NCBI RefSeq assembly: GCF_019904295.1
Contig: NZ_CP065359.1
Coordinates: 2,567,001 to 2,631,000 of the forward strand
DNA: 64,000 nt
Reading direction: 5' to 3'
Source: Ruegeria sp. SCSIO 43209
GTDB taxonomy: Bacteria > Pseudomonadota > Alphaproteobacteria > Rhodobacterales > Rhodobacteraceae
Positions 34,129 through 43,819 of this stretch are shown piece by piece (the stretch's first letter is position 1; each line of letters starts with the position of its first letter). The notes under the pieces were generated by a model. The model did not search any database, was not told the DNA's origin, and saw only the letters and a list, made by a program, of their open reading frames with translations. The position numbers and the translations under genes were made by a program.

Positions 34129-35354
34129 TCGATGGCCTCCTTCTCGCGCAGAGCGCCGTCATCCGGTCCCAGATTTGCCCCATGCCTGTCCGGGTGGCGG
34201 CTGTCGGTCCACAAGTCGAACAATCCTCCGATACCCTGCGGGGCGAACAGCGTAACCAACACAAAAGTTATGCCCAATAGCACCTGCCACCAGTCGACCC
34301 ATTTGATCGTGTAAAATCCAAGCGGAATATCCGGGGCCTGTCCGCCCGTGAACCACGTGCTCAGAAGACTGACAAAAGCTGCACCAATTACCGCGCCATA
34401 CAATCGGCCTCGTCCACCGATGGCGACCCAGACGGCCAAATAGATCGAGGCGATAGGGGCCATTTCCTCGGGATTGATGATGCCTGCTTGCGGGTAATAA
34501 AGCGCGCCGGCAATGGCTGCGATACAAGCAGTCAGGGTGAAGACGGCCAGCTTGAATACCTCGACTGAATAGCCAAGGAAGCGCACCCGTGCCTCGTTAT
34601 CGCGAATGCCGCGGATGACCGAGCCGAACTTGCCTGACACGATCCAGGCTGCCAGCATATAGCCCAGACCCAAGGCCAGCGCCGAGGCCCAGAGGAACCA
34701 GATCGACACCACGTCCTGCGAAGCGGTGACACCTGGCAGGTTCTGCAGGCCGGACAAGCCGTTGTTCCCACGCAACCCGCTGTCGTTCTGAAACAGATAC
34801 AGGGCCAGTGCCAACGTCATCGCCTGTGTCAGGATCGATAGGTATACACCGGTGACACGGCTCCGGAAAGCCAACCATCCGAAGACCAGCGCCAACAGAC
34901 CCGGGACCAGCACAACCAGGATCAGTTGCAGGGTCAGGCTGTGGGAGAACGCCCAGATCAACGGAAACTCCGACGATCCGACAACGCCAAAGACTTGTGT
35001 TCCAATCGCGTCCACCACTTCGGACGACGTCGGTGGAATTTCGGCCTGTGCCAGCGAGTCGACCACGATCAGGCGGGTGCGTTCGTACATCAGCCACATG
35101 CCGATCATGTAGCCCCCCAGCCCGAAGAAGGCGAAGTGACCCAGTGACAGGATGCCGGTGAAGCCCCAGACCAGATCCATCGCCACTGCGATCAGGCAAA
35201 GGCACAGGGTTTTGCCCAGCGTTTTGACGAAACTGGTCGAGATTACACCGATCCCGAAACCCTCGGACAGGATGGTTACGCTCAGGGTGAACAGGGACAG
35301 GATGGCAAGAAAGACCAGCACGGATGGGTTCTTGGCGATAAAGCTGCGTTCCAT
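34125..35354 (-). CDS. urtC: Urea ABC transporter permease UrtC
   Basis: 409 residues, LivM-like membrane protein with about nine to ten TM helices. The family segments AVAMDLVWGFTGILSLGHFAFFGLGGYMIGMWLMYE and RGIRDNEARVRFLGYSVEVFKLAVF are clear, the second being the ATPase-contact loop. WVAIGGRGRLYGAVIGAAFVSLL lies near the end. It overlaps urtD and lies 3 bp after urtB. Confidence 0.95.
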   Translation of the reverse strand: MERSFIAKNPSVLVFLAILSLFTLSVTILSEGFGIGVISTSFVKTLGKTLCLCLIAVAMDLVWGFTGILSLGHFAFFGLGGYMIGMWLMYERTRLIVVDSLAQAEIPPTSSEVVDAIGTQVFGVVGSSEFPLIWAFSHSLTLQLILVVLVPGLLALVFGWLAFRSRVTGVYLSILTQAMTLALALYLFQNDSGLRGNNGLSGLQNLPGVTASQDVVSIWFLWASALALGLGYMLAAWIVSGKFGSVIRGIRDNEARVRFLGYSVEVFKLAVFTLTACIAAIAGALYYPQAGIINPEEMAPIASIYLAVWVAIGGRGRLYGAVIGAAFVSLLSTWFTGGQAPDIPLGFYTIKWVDWWQVLLGITFVLVTLFAPQGIGGLFDLWTDSRHPDRHGANLGPDDGALREKEAIE

Positions 35355-35357
35355 GGC

Positions 35358-37310
35358 TCAATCCCCCGCCGCGCGACCCTTGAGGGCGATAATGCCCCGC
35401 GGCCGAAACTGGATGAAAATGATGATGAAGATGATCATGTAGGTTTGGGCCGCGAGGGTGTTCGACGGGTTCATCCACTCGATCCCCTTCTGCAGGAAGC
35501 CGATCATACCCGCACCTGCAAGCGCCCCCCAGATGTTACCAACCCCGCCCACAACCACTGTCATGAAACTTTGCACGATATAGTCGCTGCCCAGATCGGA
35601 CGTGACCTTGGCGAATAGGCCAATCGCGACCCCGGCGATGCCGGCAATGCCGGAGCCAAGCCCAAAGGTCAGCATATTCACTCGCCCGGGATTAATCCCC
35701 ATTGACGCCGCCATGCGCGAGTTCTGCGTTACTGCACGCATCTCAAGCCCTAGCCTCGTCCGTTTGATGATGTAGAGGAAAAGTCCCAGAAAAATAAGCG
35801 CCAGAACGAAGATCGCAATGCGGATGTAGCTGATTGAAACCACGTCATTCAGCATCCACGAACCATCCAACCAATCGGGAGCAGTCAGCGGGCGCGCCTG
35901 CGTGCCAAAGATATTCTTGGCCAGCTGCTGTAGGGCAATTGAGATGCCGAACGTTGCCAGCAACGTCTCCAATGGGCGAGCGTAAAGCCAGCGGATCACC
36001 AACCGCTCCATAGCGACGCCCATCGCGAAGGTGACAGCAAAAGCAATTGGAATAGCAACCATGATCGAAAGCGTATGATCAGGGATAATCTGCTGCACCA
36101 CGTAGCCGGTATAAGCACCCATCATGATGAACTCGCCATGGGCCATGTTGATCACGCCCATCACGCCGAAGGTGATGGCCAGACCGATGGCGGCGAGGAA
36201 ATAGATCGACGCCAGTGAGATCGCGTCCAGCGTCAGGTCGAGTGTTTGGCTCAGGCCGACCTTCAGTTCGATCTGTTGCAGGGCTTTCTCTGCTGCTTCA
36301 GTGACCTCGGCAGATGGCTCACTGTAGGTTTCGAAGAATACATGCGTGTTAACTGCGGCGTTGACATCCGCCTTCGTGACCAAGGCTGGCACAGTCCCCG
36401 CCTCTGCCAGAGAGTTATACGCACGCGCGCGCATTGCATCTGAATTCAGCTGTGCGACGGGAGTACCACCTACACGACCACCTTCTATATTGGCCGCCAG
36501 TGCCGATCTGATATCTTCCGCCGAAACACGCGGTGCGGCCAGGTTTCCTGCAACGAGCAAGTCATATGCTTCGTCAGACGTTAAGGCGTCTGAGCCCGCT
36601 TCAAGAATAACGGCGACGTTAAGGTCCTGGGGCAATTCGGTAGCGGCTTGGCGGGCAGTGACGAGCAACGGGTTCAGAGCCGCACGAACGTCTACGCCCA
36701 GATCGCCGGACATTTCTTTGATCGCCGCCACGCGGGCTGCGGTATCTTCGTCAAAACCAATCGTCAGCAACCGTTCCAGCCGCTGCTTTTGCGCCTTCAA
36801 CTCTGCTTCGGGTTCATCCCCTATCGAAGCGCGAAGTGGCTCCAAGAGTGCACTTTCGGGATCACGTTGGATGGATTGCAATGCGGCCAGACGTTTTGCG
36901 CGATCCGGATCGGTCAATTGAAACTGGACCAGAGCGGTCCCGATCATCGCGCGGATACCGCTGTTGGGCTTCAGCTGCCTAAGCTCGGATTTCTCAAATG
37001 TACCGACGACTTCTCCGGTATCGAAGTCGGTCAATTCATACGACCGCCCCTCTCCTTTCTGGCCAGAAAAGAACAGACCGTCCGACTTGCGCATCCACAT
37101 GTTCTTGGCTGCCCATGTCTCAAGCATCACTTGCGCCTGAGGCAAGCCGCTTGATGCAATCGCATCAATCGCCGGTTTGATCGTCTTGCGCGAGCTTTTG
37201 GCGATGATCTCCTGATGCTCTTGCAGGATCGGTTGTAGACCGACCTCTTGAGCGTTGGCAGTCAGGCAGGCGCACAGGATTGCGAGGCCCGCAAGGAAAA
37301 GTCGTACCAT
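35358..37310 (-). CDS. urtB: Urea ABC transporter permease UrtB, with long N-terminal periplasmic domain
   Basis: 650 residues from the ATG at 37310 (MVRLFLAGL, the start of a clear signal peptide); an upstream in-frame TTG lies inside the urtA-urtB hairpin and is less likely. After the signal, about 330 residues form an Ala/Glu-rich soluble domain found in UrtB but not in LivH. This extension makes the protein longer than the ~530 residues I expect for many UrtB proteins. The membrane part starts near LDAISLASIYFLAAIGLAITFGVMGVINMAHGE, the LivH/UrtB signature, and ends FQFRPRGIIALKGR. Confidence 0.93.
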   Translation of the reverse strand: MVRLFLAGLAILCACLTANAQEVGLQPILQEHQEIIAKSSRKTIKPAIDAIASSGLPQAQVMLETWAAKNMWMRKSDGLFFSGQKGEGRSYELTDFDTGEVVGTFEKSELRQLKPNSGIRAMIGTALVQFQLTDPDRAKRLAALQSIQRDPESALLEPLRASIGDEPEAELKAQKQRLERLLTIGFDEDTAARVAAIKEMSGDLGVDVRAALNPLLVTARQAATELPQDLNVAVILEAGSDALTSDEAYDLLVAGNLAAPRVSAEDIRSALAANIEGGRVGGTPVAQLNSDAMRARAYNSLAEAGTVPALVTKADVNAAVNTHVFFETYSEPSAEVTEAAEKALQQIELKVGLSQTLDLTLDAISLASIYFLAAIGLAITFGVMGVINMAHGEFIMMGAYTGYVVQQIIPDHTLSIMVAIPIAFAVTFAMGVAMERLVIRWLYARPLETLLATFGISIALQQLAKNIFGTQARPLTAPDWLDGSWMLNDVVSISYIRIAIFVLALIFLGLFLYIIKRTRLGLEMRAVTQNSRMAASMGINPGRVNMLTFGLGSGIAGIAGVAIGLFAKVTSDLGSDYIVQSFMTVVVGGVGNIWGALAGAGMIGFLQKGIEWMNPSNTLAAQTYMIIFIIIFIQFRPRGIIALKGRAAGD

Positions 37311-37338
37311 GTGGTGAAACCCGAATGTCTTTATTTTA

Positions 37339-37366
37339 GCAAGGCGGGCAAACAAACCCGCCTTGC
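37339..37366 (-). promoter_or_regulatory. Strong stem-loop between urtA and urtB
   Basis: GCAAGGCGGG (37339-37348) pairs perfectly over 10 bp with CCCGCCTTGC (37357-37366) around an 8-nt loop, just 7 bp past the urtA stop. On the minus strand it is followed by TAAAATAAAG, not a clean T-run, so partial termination or protection of the urtA 3' end is likelier than complete termination. The binding protein would then be made in excess over the permeases. Confidence 0.75.
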
Positions 37367-37373
37367 GTGTCGG

Positions 37374-38654
37374 TTAGTAGTTCGACAGGGTCTGAACGCA
37401 GGTCTTGGTCTCGGTGTTGTACATACCGCAACCCAGCTCTTTCCAATCGGAGACGAGCACAGCCGACTCCGGCAGGAAGTCGGTCCAGGCGTCACCCGGC
37501 ACGACGTCGGTTTCGCTGATGATATCGAACTGACCGTCTTCCTGAATTTCACCGATCAGAACCGGTTTCGCGAGGTGATGGTTCGGCAGCATCACAGCGG
37601 TGCCTCCGGTCAGGTTCGGGAATTCCTGCCCATACATCGCGGCGCGTACAGCATCGACTTCGGTCGAACCGGCCTCGGTCGCGGCGTTTACCCACATGTT
37701 GAAGCCGATGTAATGCGCCTCCATCGGGTCATTGGTCACACGTTCATCACCCATGGTGGCTTTCCAGGTGTCCACAAATTCCGCGTTGGCCTCAGTATCC
37801 GCCGACTGGAAGTAGTTCCAAGCGGCGAGGTGACCGACGAGGTTGGTGGTGTCCAAACCAGACAGTTCTTCCTCACCGACCGAGAAGGCCACGACCGGAA
37901 TGTCATCTGCCGAAACACCAGCCGCTGCCAATTCCTTGTAAAAACCAATATTGGCGTCACCATTGATGGTCGAGATCACACCGACTTTTTTACCATCCGC
38001 GCCCAGCGCGACCACGTCCGCCACGATCTTGGACCAGTCGGAATGGCCGAAAGGCGTGTAATTGACGAAGATATCTGCTTCCGCGATACCTTTTTGCTTC
38101 AGATAGCTTTCCAAGATATTGTTGGTGGTCCTGGGGTAGACATAGTCTGTGCCGAGCAGAGCGAATTTCTCGACCCCCAGTTCCTCCAGGAAATAGTCCG
38201 TGGCGGGGATGGCCTGTTGGTTCGGAGCGGCACCGGTATAGAAGACGTTTTTAGAGCTTTCTTCGCCCTCATACTGGACCGGATAGAACAGAAGACCGTT
38301 TAGTTCCTCGATCACTGGCAGAACCGACTTGCGGCTCACCGAAGTCCAATTGCCAAAGATTACATCCACCTCGTGGACGGTTAGCAGCTCACGCGCTTTT
38401 TCGGCAAACAGAGGCCAGTCAGAGGCCGGGTCGACCACGACAGCTTCAAGCTGTTTACCCAGCAGACCGCCCTTGGCGTTTTGCTGGTCAATCAGCATCA
38501 GCATGGTGTCTTTCAACGTCGTTTCCGAGATCGCCATCGTACCGGAAAGCGAATGCAGCACTCCAACCTTGATCGTGTCTTCGGTCGACAAGGCGGCGGT
38601 GGCCATGACAGCAAATACTGCCGATCCGGCGAGTGTGGATTTGAGCGATTTCAT
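37374..38654 (-). CDS. urtA: Urea ABC transporter substrate-binding protein UrtA
   Basis: 426 residues from the ATG at 38654, preceded by a strong GGAGG; a longer open frame upstream lacks family similarity. Signal peptide about 1-23. The mature protein begins IKVGVLHSLSGTMAISE, and the UrtA-specific pieces VIFGNWTSVSRKSVLPVIEELNGLLFYPVQYEG, NGDANIGFYKEL and MEAHYIGFNMWVNAATEAGS are visible. First gene of urtABCDE. It diverges from the urease cluster across 395 bp, as is common for urea import plus hydrolysis. Nitrogen control through NtrC is expected for the family but not demonstrated here. Confidence 0.96.
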   Translation of the reverse strand: MKSLKSTLAGSAVFAVMATAALSTEDTIKVGVLHSLSGTMAISETTLKDTMLMLIDQQNAKGGLLGKQLEAVVVDPASDWPLFAEKARELLTVHEVDVIFGNWTSVSRKSVLPVIEELNGLLFYPVQYEGEESSKNVFYTGAAPNQQAIPATDYFLEELGVEKFALLGTDYVYPRTTNNILESYLKQKGIAEADIFVNYTPFGHSDWSKIVADVVALGADGKKVGVISTINGDANIGFYKELAAAGVSADDIPVVAFSVGEEELSGLDTTNLVGHLAAWNYFQSADTEANAEFVDTWKATMGDERVTNDPMEAHYIGFNMWVNAATEAGSTEVDAVRAAMYGQEFPNLTGGTAVMLPNHHLAKPVLIGEIQEDGQFDIISETDVVPGDAWTDFLPESAVLVSDWKELGCGMYNTETKTCVQTLSNY

Positions 38655-39049
38655 GTGATCCTCCTGACGGGGCCGGGAGAGAGGGCTTGCACAAAGGCAC
38701 ACTCTTCTTCTACCTGATCCCCGCAACTGTTGTTGCGTTCCGTGTGGCGGTTGTGTTCGAGGTCCAATTCGCGCAGCCGTCACACACCCCCGGGTCATCT
38801 CCGCGGTGGCACCCATACGGTTTCTGCATCGCAGCAAGCTTGGCAACTTACCTTTAACCCAATTCGGAAAATCGGCGCGATGCGCCTATTTTTTCATCCA
38901 AGACCGAGGTCGCTGTCTAAAATTTAGCCGCGCGATGTCGAATTAAGCAGATTTCGACTCTGTAGATTAGTGTTCCGCCCCCTCAACAGAGAAACAAGTG
39001 GCACCAATCAAAGCTCCAAAGGTGCCCTATTACCCACGTTGCAGCCATA
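38655..39049. other. Shared divergent control region of urt and ure operons
   Basis: About 395 bp with no gene. It must hold the promoters of urtA (minus) and ureD (plus). A pair GGCACC (39000-39005) and GGTGCC (39021-39026) is an inverted repeat with NtrC-like half-sites, but the 15-bp gap is wider than the usual spacing, so it is only a weak candidate. No sigma-54 box was convincing. Confidence 0.4.
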
Positions 39050-39865
39050 TTGCCCACGCACAGTGCTATTCCACCGCGCGCTGCAGGCGCCGTCAGTTTG
39101 AGTACCAAGCAATTGGGTGACAGGACGGTGCTGAACAAGTTTCGCCAGTCCGGGTCTTATAAATGCCTGTTCCCCAGAACCAACACACCTGATCTTGACG
39201 CGGTTCTTCTTAACACGGCAGGCGGCGTAACCGGAGGCGACTCATTTCGACTTTCCGGTAAGGCAGCAAAAGGAACGGCGCTGACTTTGACAACACAAGC
39301 CTGCGAGCGCGCCTACAAGGCCAAGCCGCAAGAATGTGGCCAGATTACCAATCATCTGACTGTTGAGACTGAAGCCCGGCTGAACTGGTTGCCGCAAGAG
39401 ACTATTCTGTTCAATGGCAGCGCTCTGGAGCGACGCCTGAAAATCGAGATGGCGCCAGATGCCGAGATGCTGATGGTAGAGCCGCTGGTCTTCGGCCGCA
39501 TTGCGATGGGCGAGACGCTGACCGATATCCGTCTAAACGATCGGATCGAGATACGGTACCAAGGAAAAAAGGTGTTCCTTGACGCGATCCAGTACTCGGG
39601 TGATTGGCACAAACATCTGTCCAAACCGCATATTGCAAACGGCGCGGGTGCGATGGCGTTGATCGTCTTCGTATCGGAGTCAGCCGAAGGTCATCTGAAT
39701 GCCATTCGTCAGATGCTGCCCAATACCGCAGGTGCAACTATGATCCGCAATGACCTGTTGGTTGCTCGTGTTCTTGCCGAAAACAGCTTTGCCCTCCGTC
39801 GCACATTGATGCCTATCTTGCGACGGTTGAACAAAGACGCGCTACCTCGATGCTGGATACTTTGA
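39050..39865 (+). CDS. ureD: Urease accessory protein UreD
   Basis: 271 residues if started at the TTG at 39050; no ATG precedes the conserved region and no strong ribosome site is seen, so the start is uncertain. Family motifs are present: [39 protein letters not shown] and [15 protein letters not shown]. UreD (UreH) is the scaffold that holds apo-urease with UreF and UreG while nickel is inserted. First gene of the urease cluster; ureA starts 1 bp after its stop. Confidence 0.93.
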   Translation: MPTHSAIPPRAAGAVSLSTKQLGDRTVLNKFRQSGSYKCLFPRTNTPDLDAVLLNTAGGVTGGDSFRLSGKAAKGTALTLTTQACERAYKAKPQECGQITNHLTVETEARLNWLPQETILFNGSALERRLKIEMAPDAEMLMVEPLVFGRIAMGETLTDIRLNDRIEIRYQGKKVFLDAIQYSGDWHKHLSKPHIANGAGAMALIVFVSESAEGHLNAIRQMLPNTAGATMIRNDLLVARVLAENSFALRRTLMPILRRLNKDALPRCWIL

Positions 39866-39866
39866 C

Positions 39867-40169
39867 ATGAACCTGACCCCTCGCGAAAAAGACAAACTGT
39901 TGGTCGCCATGGCCGCCGAAGTCGCCCGCAAACGGCTGGACCGCGGCGTCAAACTGAACCACCCCGAGGCGATCGCCCTGATCACCGATGCCGTGGTCGA
40001 AGGTGCACGCGATGGGCGTTCAGTTGCTGACATGATGCAAGTCGGGGCCGAGGTGATCACCCGAGAGCAATGCATGGAAGGTGTGCCCGAAATGATCCAC
40101 GAAGTTCAGGTCGAAGCCACCTTTCCAGATGGCACCAAGCTGGTGACCGTCCACAACCCCATTCGCTGA
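39867..40169 (+). CDS. ureA: Urease gamma subunit UreA
   Basis: 100 residues, the standard length. Sequence is typical: [47 protein letters not shown] and [21 protein letters not shown]. UreA is the smallest structural subunit of the (UreABC)3 nickel hydrolase that turns urea into ammonia and carbamate. It follows ureD directly and precedes the 53-codon gene. Confidence 0.98.
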   Translation: MNLTPREKDKLLVAMAAEVARKRLDRGVKLNHPEAIALITDAVVEGARDGRSVADMMQVGAEVITREQCMEGVPEMIHEVQVEATFPDGTKLVTVHNPIR

Positions 40170-40182
40170 AAAGGAAACCAAT

Positions 40183-40344
40183 ATGACACGCATGCTTTTC
40201 CCCGCCCTGATCTTCGCTGGCCCGGCAGCCGCCCATAACGGAACGCATATCCACGCCCACGGCACCGATTATGCGGCGATGGGCGTTGGGCTGGCGGTTG
40301 TTGCGCTGGCTGCTGTCGCGCTGATCACAAAGCTGAACAAATGA
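40183..40344 (+). CDS. 53-residue His-rich membrane peptide inside the urease operon
   Basis: A small gene between ureA and ureB, too short for many gene callers. The ATG at 40183 is preceded by AAAGGAAACC. The product starts with a hydrophobic signal-like stretch ending in GPAAAHN, has a His-rich segment [10 protein letters not shown], and then one TM helix ([15 protein letters not shown]) ending KLNK. Its TGA overlaps the ATG of ureB, so it is translationally coupled to the structural genes. The His cluster would face the periplasm and could bind nickel, but no function is known to me. Possibly a truncated HupE/UreJ-like relative. Confidence 0.75.
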   Translation: MTRMLFPALIFAGPAAAHNGTHIHAHGTDYAAMGVGLAVVALAAVALITKLNK

Positions 40345-40646
40345 TCCCCGGGGAGCTGTTCCCGGCTGATGGTGAAATTACCCTGAACCCCGACACTGAT
40401 GCGATCACTTTGATGGTCGCCAATACCGGCGACCGCCCGGTTCAGGTCGGCTCACACTACCATTTCGCCGAAACCAACCCGGCGCTCGACTTTGACCGAA
40501 CTGCCGCGCGTGGCCTGCGCCTGGACATTGCGCCAGGCACCGCTGTGCGGTTCGAACCGGGGCAGGCCCGCGAAGTTTTGCTAATCCCGATCAGTGGTGC
40601 GCGCAGGGTCTACGGCTTCAATCAAAAGGTCATGGGGGCACTCTGA
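40341..40646 (+). CDS. ureB: Urease beta subunit UreB
   Basis: 101 residues, standard length. Recognisable segments: [63 protein letters not shown] and [10 protein letters not shown]. It overlaps the small upstream gene (ATGA) and ureC (TGATG), so the structural genes are tightly coupled. Confidence 0.98.
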   Translation: MIPGELFPADGEITLNPDTDAITLMVANTGDRPVQVGSHYHFAETNPALDFDRTAARGLRLDIAPGTAVRFEPGQAREVLLIPISGARRVYGFNQKVMGAL

Positions 40647-42355
40647 TGCCAGCAAAAATCAAGCGCTCAGACTACGCCGCGATGTTCGGCCCGACCGCAG
40701 GGGACAAGCTGCGGCTGGCCGACACCGATCTTGTGATCGAGGTCGAACATGATCTGACCAGCTATGGCGAAGAGGTCAAGTTTGGTGGCGGAAAGGTAAT
40801 CCGCGACGGGATGGGGCAATCTCAGACCACGCGCGCCGAAGGCGCCGTGGATACGGTCATCACTAATGCTCTGATCGTTGATCACTCGGGCATCTACAAG
40901 GCCGACGTTGGCCTGAAAGACGGGCGGATCGCCAAGATCGGCAAGGCGGGAAACCCCGATACACAACCCGGTGTCGACATCATCATAGGACCCGGAACCG
41001 AGGCCATTGCTGGCGAGGGTCGTATCCTGACGGCAGGTGGGTTCGACAGTCATATCCACTTCATCTGCCCGCAACAGATCGAAGACGCGCTGCATTCCGG
41101 CCTGACAACCATGCTGGGCGGGGGCACAGGTCCTGCGCATGGGACATTGGCCACCACTTGCACCCCCGGTCCATGGCATATCGGGCGGATGTTGCAGGCG
41201 GCGGATGCTTTCTCGATGAATCTAGCCTTTGCGGGTAAGGGCAACGCTTCGCTGCCTGCCGCGCTCGAAGAACAGGTCAAAGCCGGAGCCTGTGCCCTGA
41301 AACTGCACGAGGACTGGGGAACCACCCCGGCCGCCATTGATTGCTGCCTGTCGGTGGCCGACGCGATGGACGTGCAGGTGATGATTCACACCGACACGCT
41401 CAATGAATCAGGCTTTGTCGAAAACACCGTGGCGGCCATGAAGGGTCGCACTATCCACGCCTTCCACACCGAAGGCGCAGGCGGAGGCCATGCCCCGGAT
41501 ATCATCAAGATCTGCGGCGAGAACCACGTTCTGCCGTCCTCCACCAATCCCACGCGGCCCTTCACCGTGAACACGGTTGAGGAACATTTGGATATGCTGA
41601 TGGTCTGTCACCACCTCGACAAATCCATCCCCGAGGACGTGGCCTTTGCCGAAAGCCGCATCCGGCGTGAGACGATCGCAGCCGAAGATATACTGCACGA
41701 CATGGGCGCATTCAGCATCATCGCGTCTGACAGTCAGGCCATGGGTCGGGTCGGAGAGGTTTTGATCCGCACGTGGCAAACCGCTGACAAGATGAAGAAA
41801 CAGCGCGGGCGCCTGGCCGAAGAAACCGGTGAGAACGACAACTTTCGCGTCCGTCGCTATATCGCCAAATATACGATCAACCCTGCTATTGCCCATGGGC
41901 TCAGCCACGAGATCGGGAGCATCGAGGAAGGCAAACGCGCTGACCTCGTCCTTTGGAACCCGGCCTTTTTCGGCGTGAAGCCCGAGATGGTTCTGCTGGG
42001 CGGCACCATAGCCTGCGCGCAAATGGGCGATCCCAACGCGTCGATCCCTACACCGCAGCCGGTTTATAGTCGGCCGATGTTTGGCGCTTACGGACGGTCG
42101 GTGGAAAACTCGGCGATCACATTTGTCTCGCAGGCGGCCCATGCGGATGGGATCGGTGATACACTGGGATTGGCAAAGCAAACCGTCGCCGTCCAAAACA
42201 CACGAGAAATTGGCAAGCAGGATCTTCTGCTGAACAACGCGACACCGCATGTCGAGGTCGACCCGGAAACCTACGAGGTGCGTGCGGATGGCGAATTGCT
42301 GACTTGCCAACCCGCCGAAACGCTGCCGATGGCGCAACGATATTTTTTATTCTGA
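40646..42355 (+). CDS. ureC: Urease alpha (catalytic) subunit UreC
   Basis: 569 residues, full length. All nickel-site residues appear intact: H136 and H138 in [11 protein letters not shown], the carbamylated lysine K219 in [11 protein letters not shown]248 in [11 protein letters not shown]274 in [16 protein letters not shown], and the Asp in ASDSQAMGR. The flap histidine lies in MVCHHLDK. It ends with the family's QRYFLF. Acts in the cytoplasm on urea imported by UrtABCDE. Confidence 0.98.
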   Translation: MPAKIKRSDYAAMFGPTAGDKLRLADTDLVIEVEHDLTSYGEEVKFGGGKVIRDGMGQSQTTRAEGAVDTVITNALIVDHSGIYKADVGLKDGRIAKIGKAGNPDTQPGVDIIIGPGTEAIAGEGRILTAGGFDSHIHFICPQQIEDALHSGLTTMLGGGTGPAHGTLATTCTPGPWHIGRMLQAADAFSMNLAFAGKGNASLPAALEEQVKAGACALKLHEDWGTTPAAIDCCLSVADAMDVQVMIHTDTLNESGFVENTVAAMKGRTIHAFHTEGAGGGHAPDIIKICGENHVLPSSTNPTRPFTVNTVEEHLDMLMVCHHLDKSIPEDVAFAESRIRRETIAAEDILHDMGAFSIIASDSQAMGRVGEVLIRTWQTADKMKKQRGRLAEETGENDNFRVRRYIAKYTINPAIAHGLSHEIGSIEEGKRADLVLWNPAFFGVKPEMVLLGGTIACAQMGDPNASIPTPQPVYSRPMFGAYGRSVENSAITFVSQAAHADGIGDTLGLAKQTVAVQNTREIGKQDLLLNNATPHVEVDPETYEVRADGELLTCQPAETLPMAQRYFLF

Positions 42356-42476
42356 TCAAAAAATGTGCTGCGTTGCGGCGCGTGCAAGGCAGCAATGACC
42401 AAATACGCACTTCTAAGTGAGGCCAATATGACAGATATAAAAACCCATGGGAGGACCAACGTTTACGAGGGTCCAA

Positions 42477-42701
42477 ATGGCACACTCAGCAACACATACA
42501 AACACGCGCTTTTCGCTGGCCGGTTTAATCGTATCCATCGGGTCGTCAATTTACTCGGCCCTGATCAGCGTAGCCGAAGCTCAATCTCGCGTCCGGCAAG
42601 TCGAATTCCTGCAATCGCTCAGCGACGAAGAGTTGAAAAACCGCGGTCTGACGCGCGAACGGATCGTGCACCGAGTGTTCTCGGACTCAATCTGGCTCTG
42701 A
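42477..42701 (+). CDS. Small DUF1127-type protein
   Basis: 74 residues from the ATG at 42477. The C-terminus reads FLQSLSDEELKNRGLTRERIVHRVF, which matches the DUF1127 signature (LxxLsDreLxDIGLtRxxI). The N-terminal half is weakly hydrophobic. DUF1127 proteins are small and Arg-rich; some bind RNA and affect phosphate, carbon or stress responses in alphaproteobacteria. Its place between ureC and ureE, on the same strand, is unusual. Confidence 0.75.
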   Translation: MAHSATHTNTRFSLAGLIVSIGSSIYSALISVAEAQSRVRQVEFLQSLSDEELKNRGLTRERIVHRVFSDSIWL

Positions 42702-42729
42702 ATATTCCCGCTGCAGAGGAGGTGATGGT

Positions 42730-43182
42730 ATGACCGCCCTGCTCTGCACTGCGCGCCAGTATTCGGATCACACGCATGGCGATCCGGCAGACTGTCTCTC
42801 GTTGACCTACGACAACCGTTTTTTGCGGCGTAAGGTTCTTACCTGCGAAAGCGGCGAACAGATTCTCATCGATCTCGCGCAAACGACCTCACTGAACCAC
42901 GGTGGCGCGTTGGTTTTGGACGACGGTCGCGAAGTGGAAATACAGGCAGCACCGGAAGTGTTGCTGGAGGTAAAAGCACCGGACCTGACACGTATCGCCT
43001 GGCATATCGGCAATCGGCACACGCCTTGTCAGATTGAAAAGACTCGCCTGTTGATCCAAGTCGATCACGTCATCCGTGATATGCTTCTTAAAATCGGAGC
43101 AAAAGTGCGAGAGGTGAATGAACCATTCACCCCCGAAGGCGGGGCCTATGGCCACGGCAGGACCCATGGCCACACCCACTGA
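42730..43182 (+). CDS. ureE: Urease accessory nickel chaperone UreE
   Basis: 150 residues. The N-terminal domain shows DCLSLTYDNRFLRRKVLTCESGEQILIDL, and the metal-binding domain shows HIGNRHTPCQIE, the conserved GNRHxP nickel histidine motif. The C-terminus is His-rich ([13 protein letters not shown]) but short compared with enteric UreE. It delivers nickel to the UreDFG-urease complex. The ureF start lies inside its 3' end. Confidence 0.95.
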   Translation: MTALLCTARQYSDHTHGDPADCLSLTYDNRFLRRKVLTCESGEQILIDLAQTTSLNHGGALVLDDGREVEIQAAPEVLLEVKAPDLTRIAWHIGNRHTPCQIEKTRLLIQVDHVIRDMLLKIGAKVREVNEPFTPEGGAYGHGRTHGHTH

Positions 43183-43819
43183 CGCCAATATCCTGACGCT
43201 GACACAATGGTTGTCCCCTGCCTATCCTGTTGGGGGGTTTGCCTACTCTCACGGGCTTGAAGCTGCGATTGACCAGGGAACTGTCGCGAATTCTCGGGAT
43301 ACTGAAGCCTGGATTTCAGATGTGCTTGAACATGGCTCTGGGTGGAATGATGCTGTGTTCGTTGTGGCGGCCTTCAACGCGCATGACAAAGAAGAACTGA
43401 TCGACGTCGATATCGCGGCGCGCGCCTTTTGTGCGACATCCGAAAGGCTCATGGAAACCGAGTTGCTGGGACAGGCCTTCGGAAACGTCACTAAAGGTGT
43501 CTGGGAATTGGACCTTGGGCAATTCACCTACCCCGTCTCGATTGGACGGGCTGCAAGACTAGAAAACCTTCCTTTGCTGCTGACGACCAAGATGTTTCTG
43601 CAAGCATTCGCAAGCAACCTTGTCGCCTGTGCGACGCGCCTTGTACCACTGGGACAGACCGATGCGCAGCGGTTGATCCGCCAGCTGACACCGTTGTGCG
43701 CCCAGATTGCTGAAAGGGCAAAAAAGGCGAGCCTGGATGAGTTAAGCTCTACCGCGTTCTTGGGGGACATTGCGGCCATGAAGCACGAAACACAATATTC
43801 GAGGATTTTCCGCACATGA
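43166..43819 (+). CDS. ureF: Urease accessory protein UreF
   Basis: 217 residues from the ATG at 43166, chosen because family members start just before [28 protein letters not shown]; upstream ATGs at 43118 and 43148 are possible. The [16 protein letters not shown] piece is diagnostic. It ends ...[13 protein letters not shown], the conserved C-terminus that bridges UreD and UreG. Overlaps ureE by 17 bp and ureG by 4 bp. Confidence 0.95.
   Translation: MATPTDANILTLTQWLSPAYPVGGFAYSHGLEAAIDQGTVANSRDTEAWISDVLEHGSGWNDAVFVVAAFNAHDKEELIDVDIAARAFCATSERLMETELLGQAFGNVTKGVWELDLGQFTYPVSIGRAARLENLPLLLTTKMFLQAFASNLVACATRLVPLGQTDAQRLIRQLTPLCAQIAERAKKASLDELSSTAFLGDIAAMKHETQYSRIFRT

Noticed and set aside
39000..39026. 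GGCACC ... GGTGCC inverted repeat as an NtrC site for urt/ure
   Set aside because: Half-sites fit, but the 15-bp spacing is too wide for the usual NtrC operator. Mentioned only as a weak candidate.
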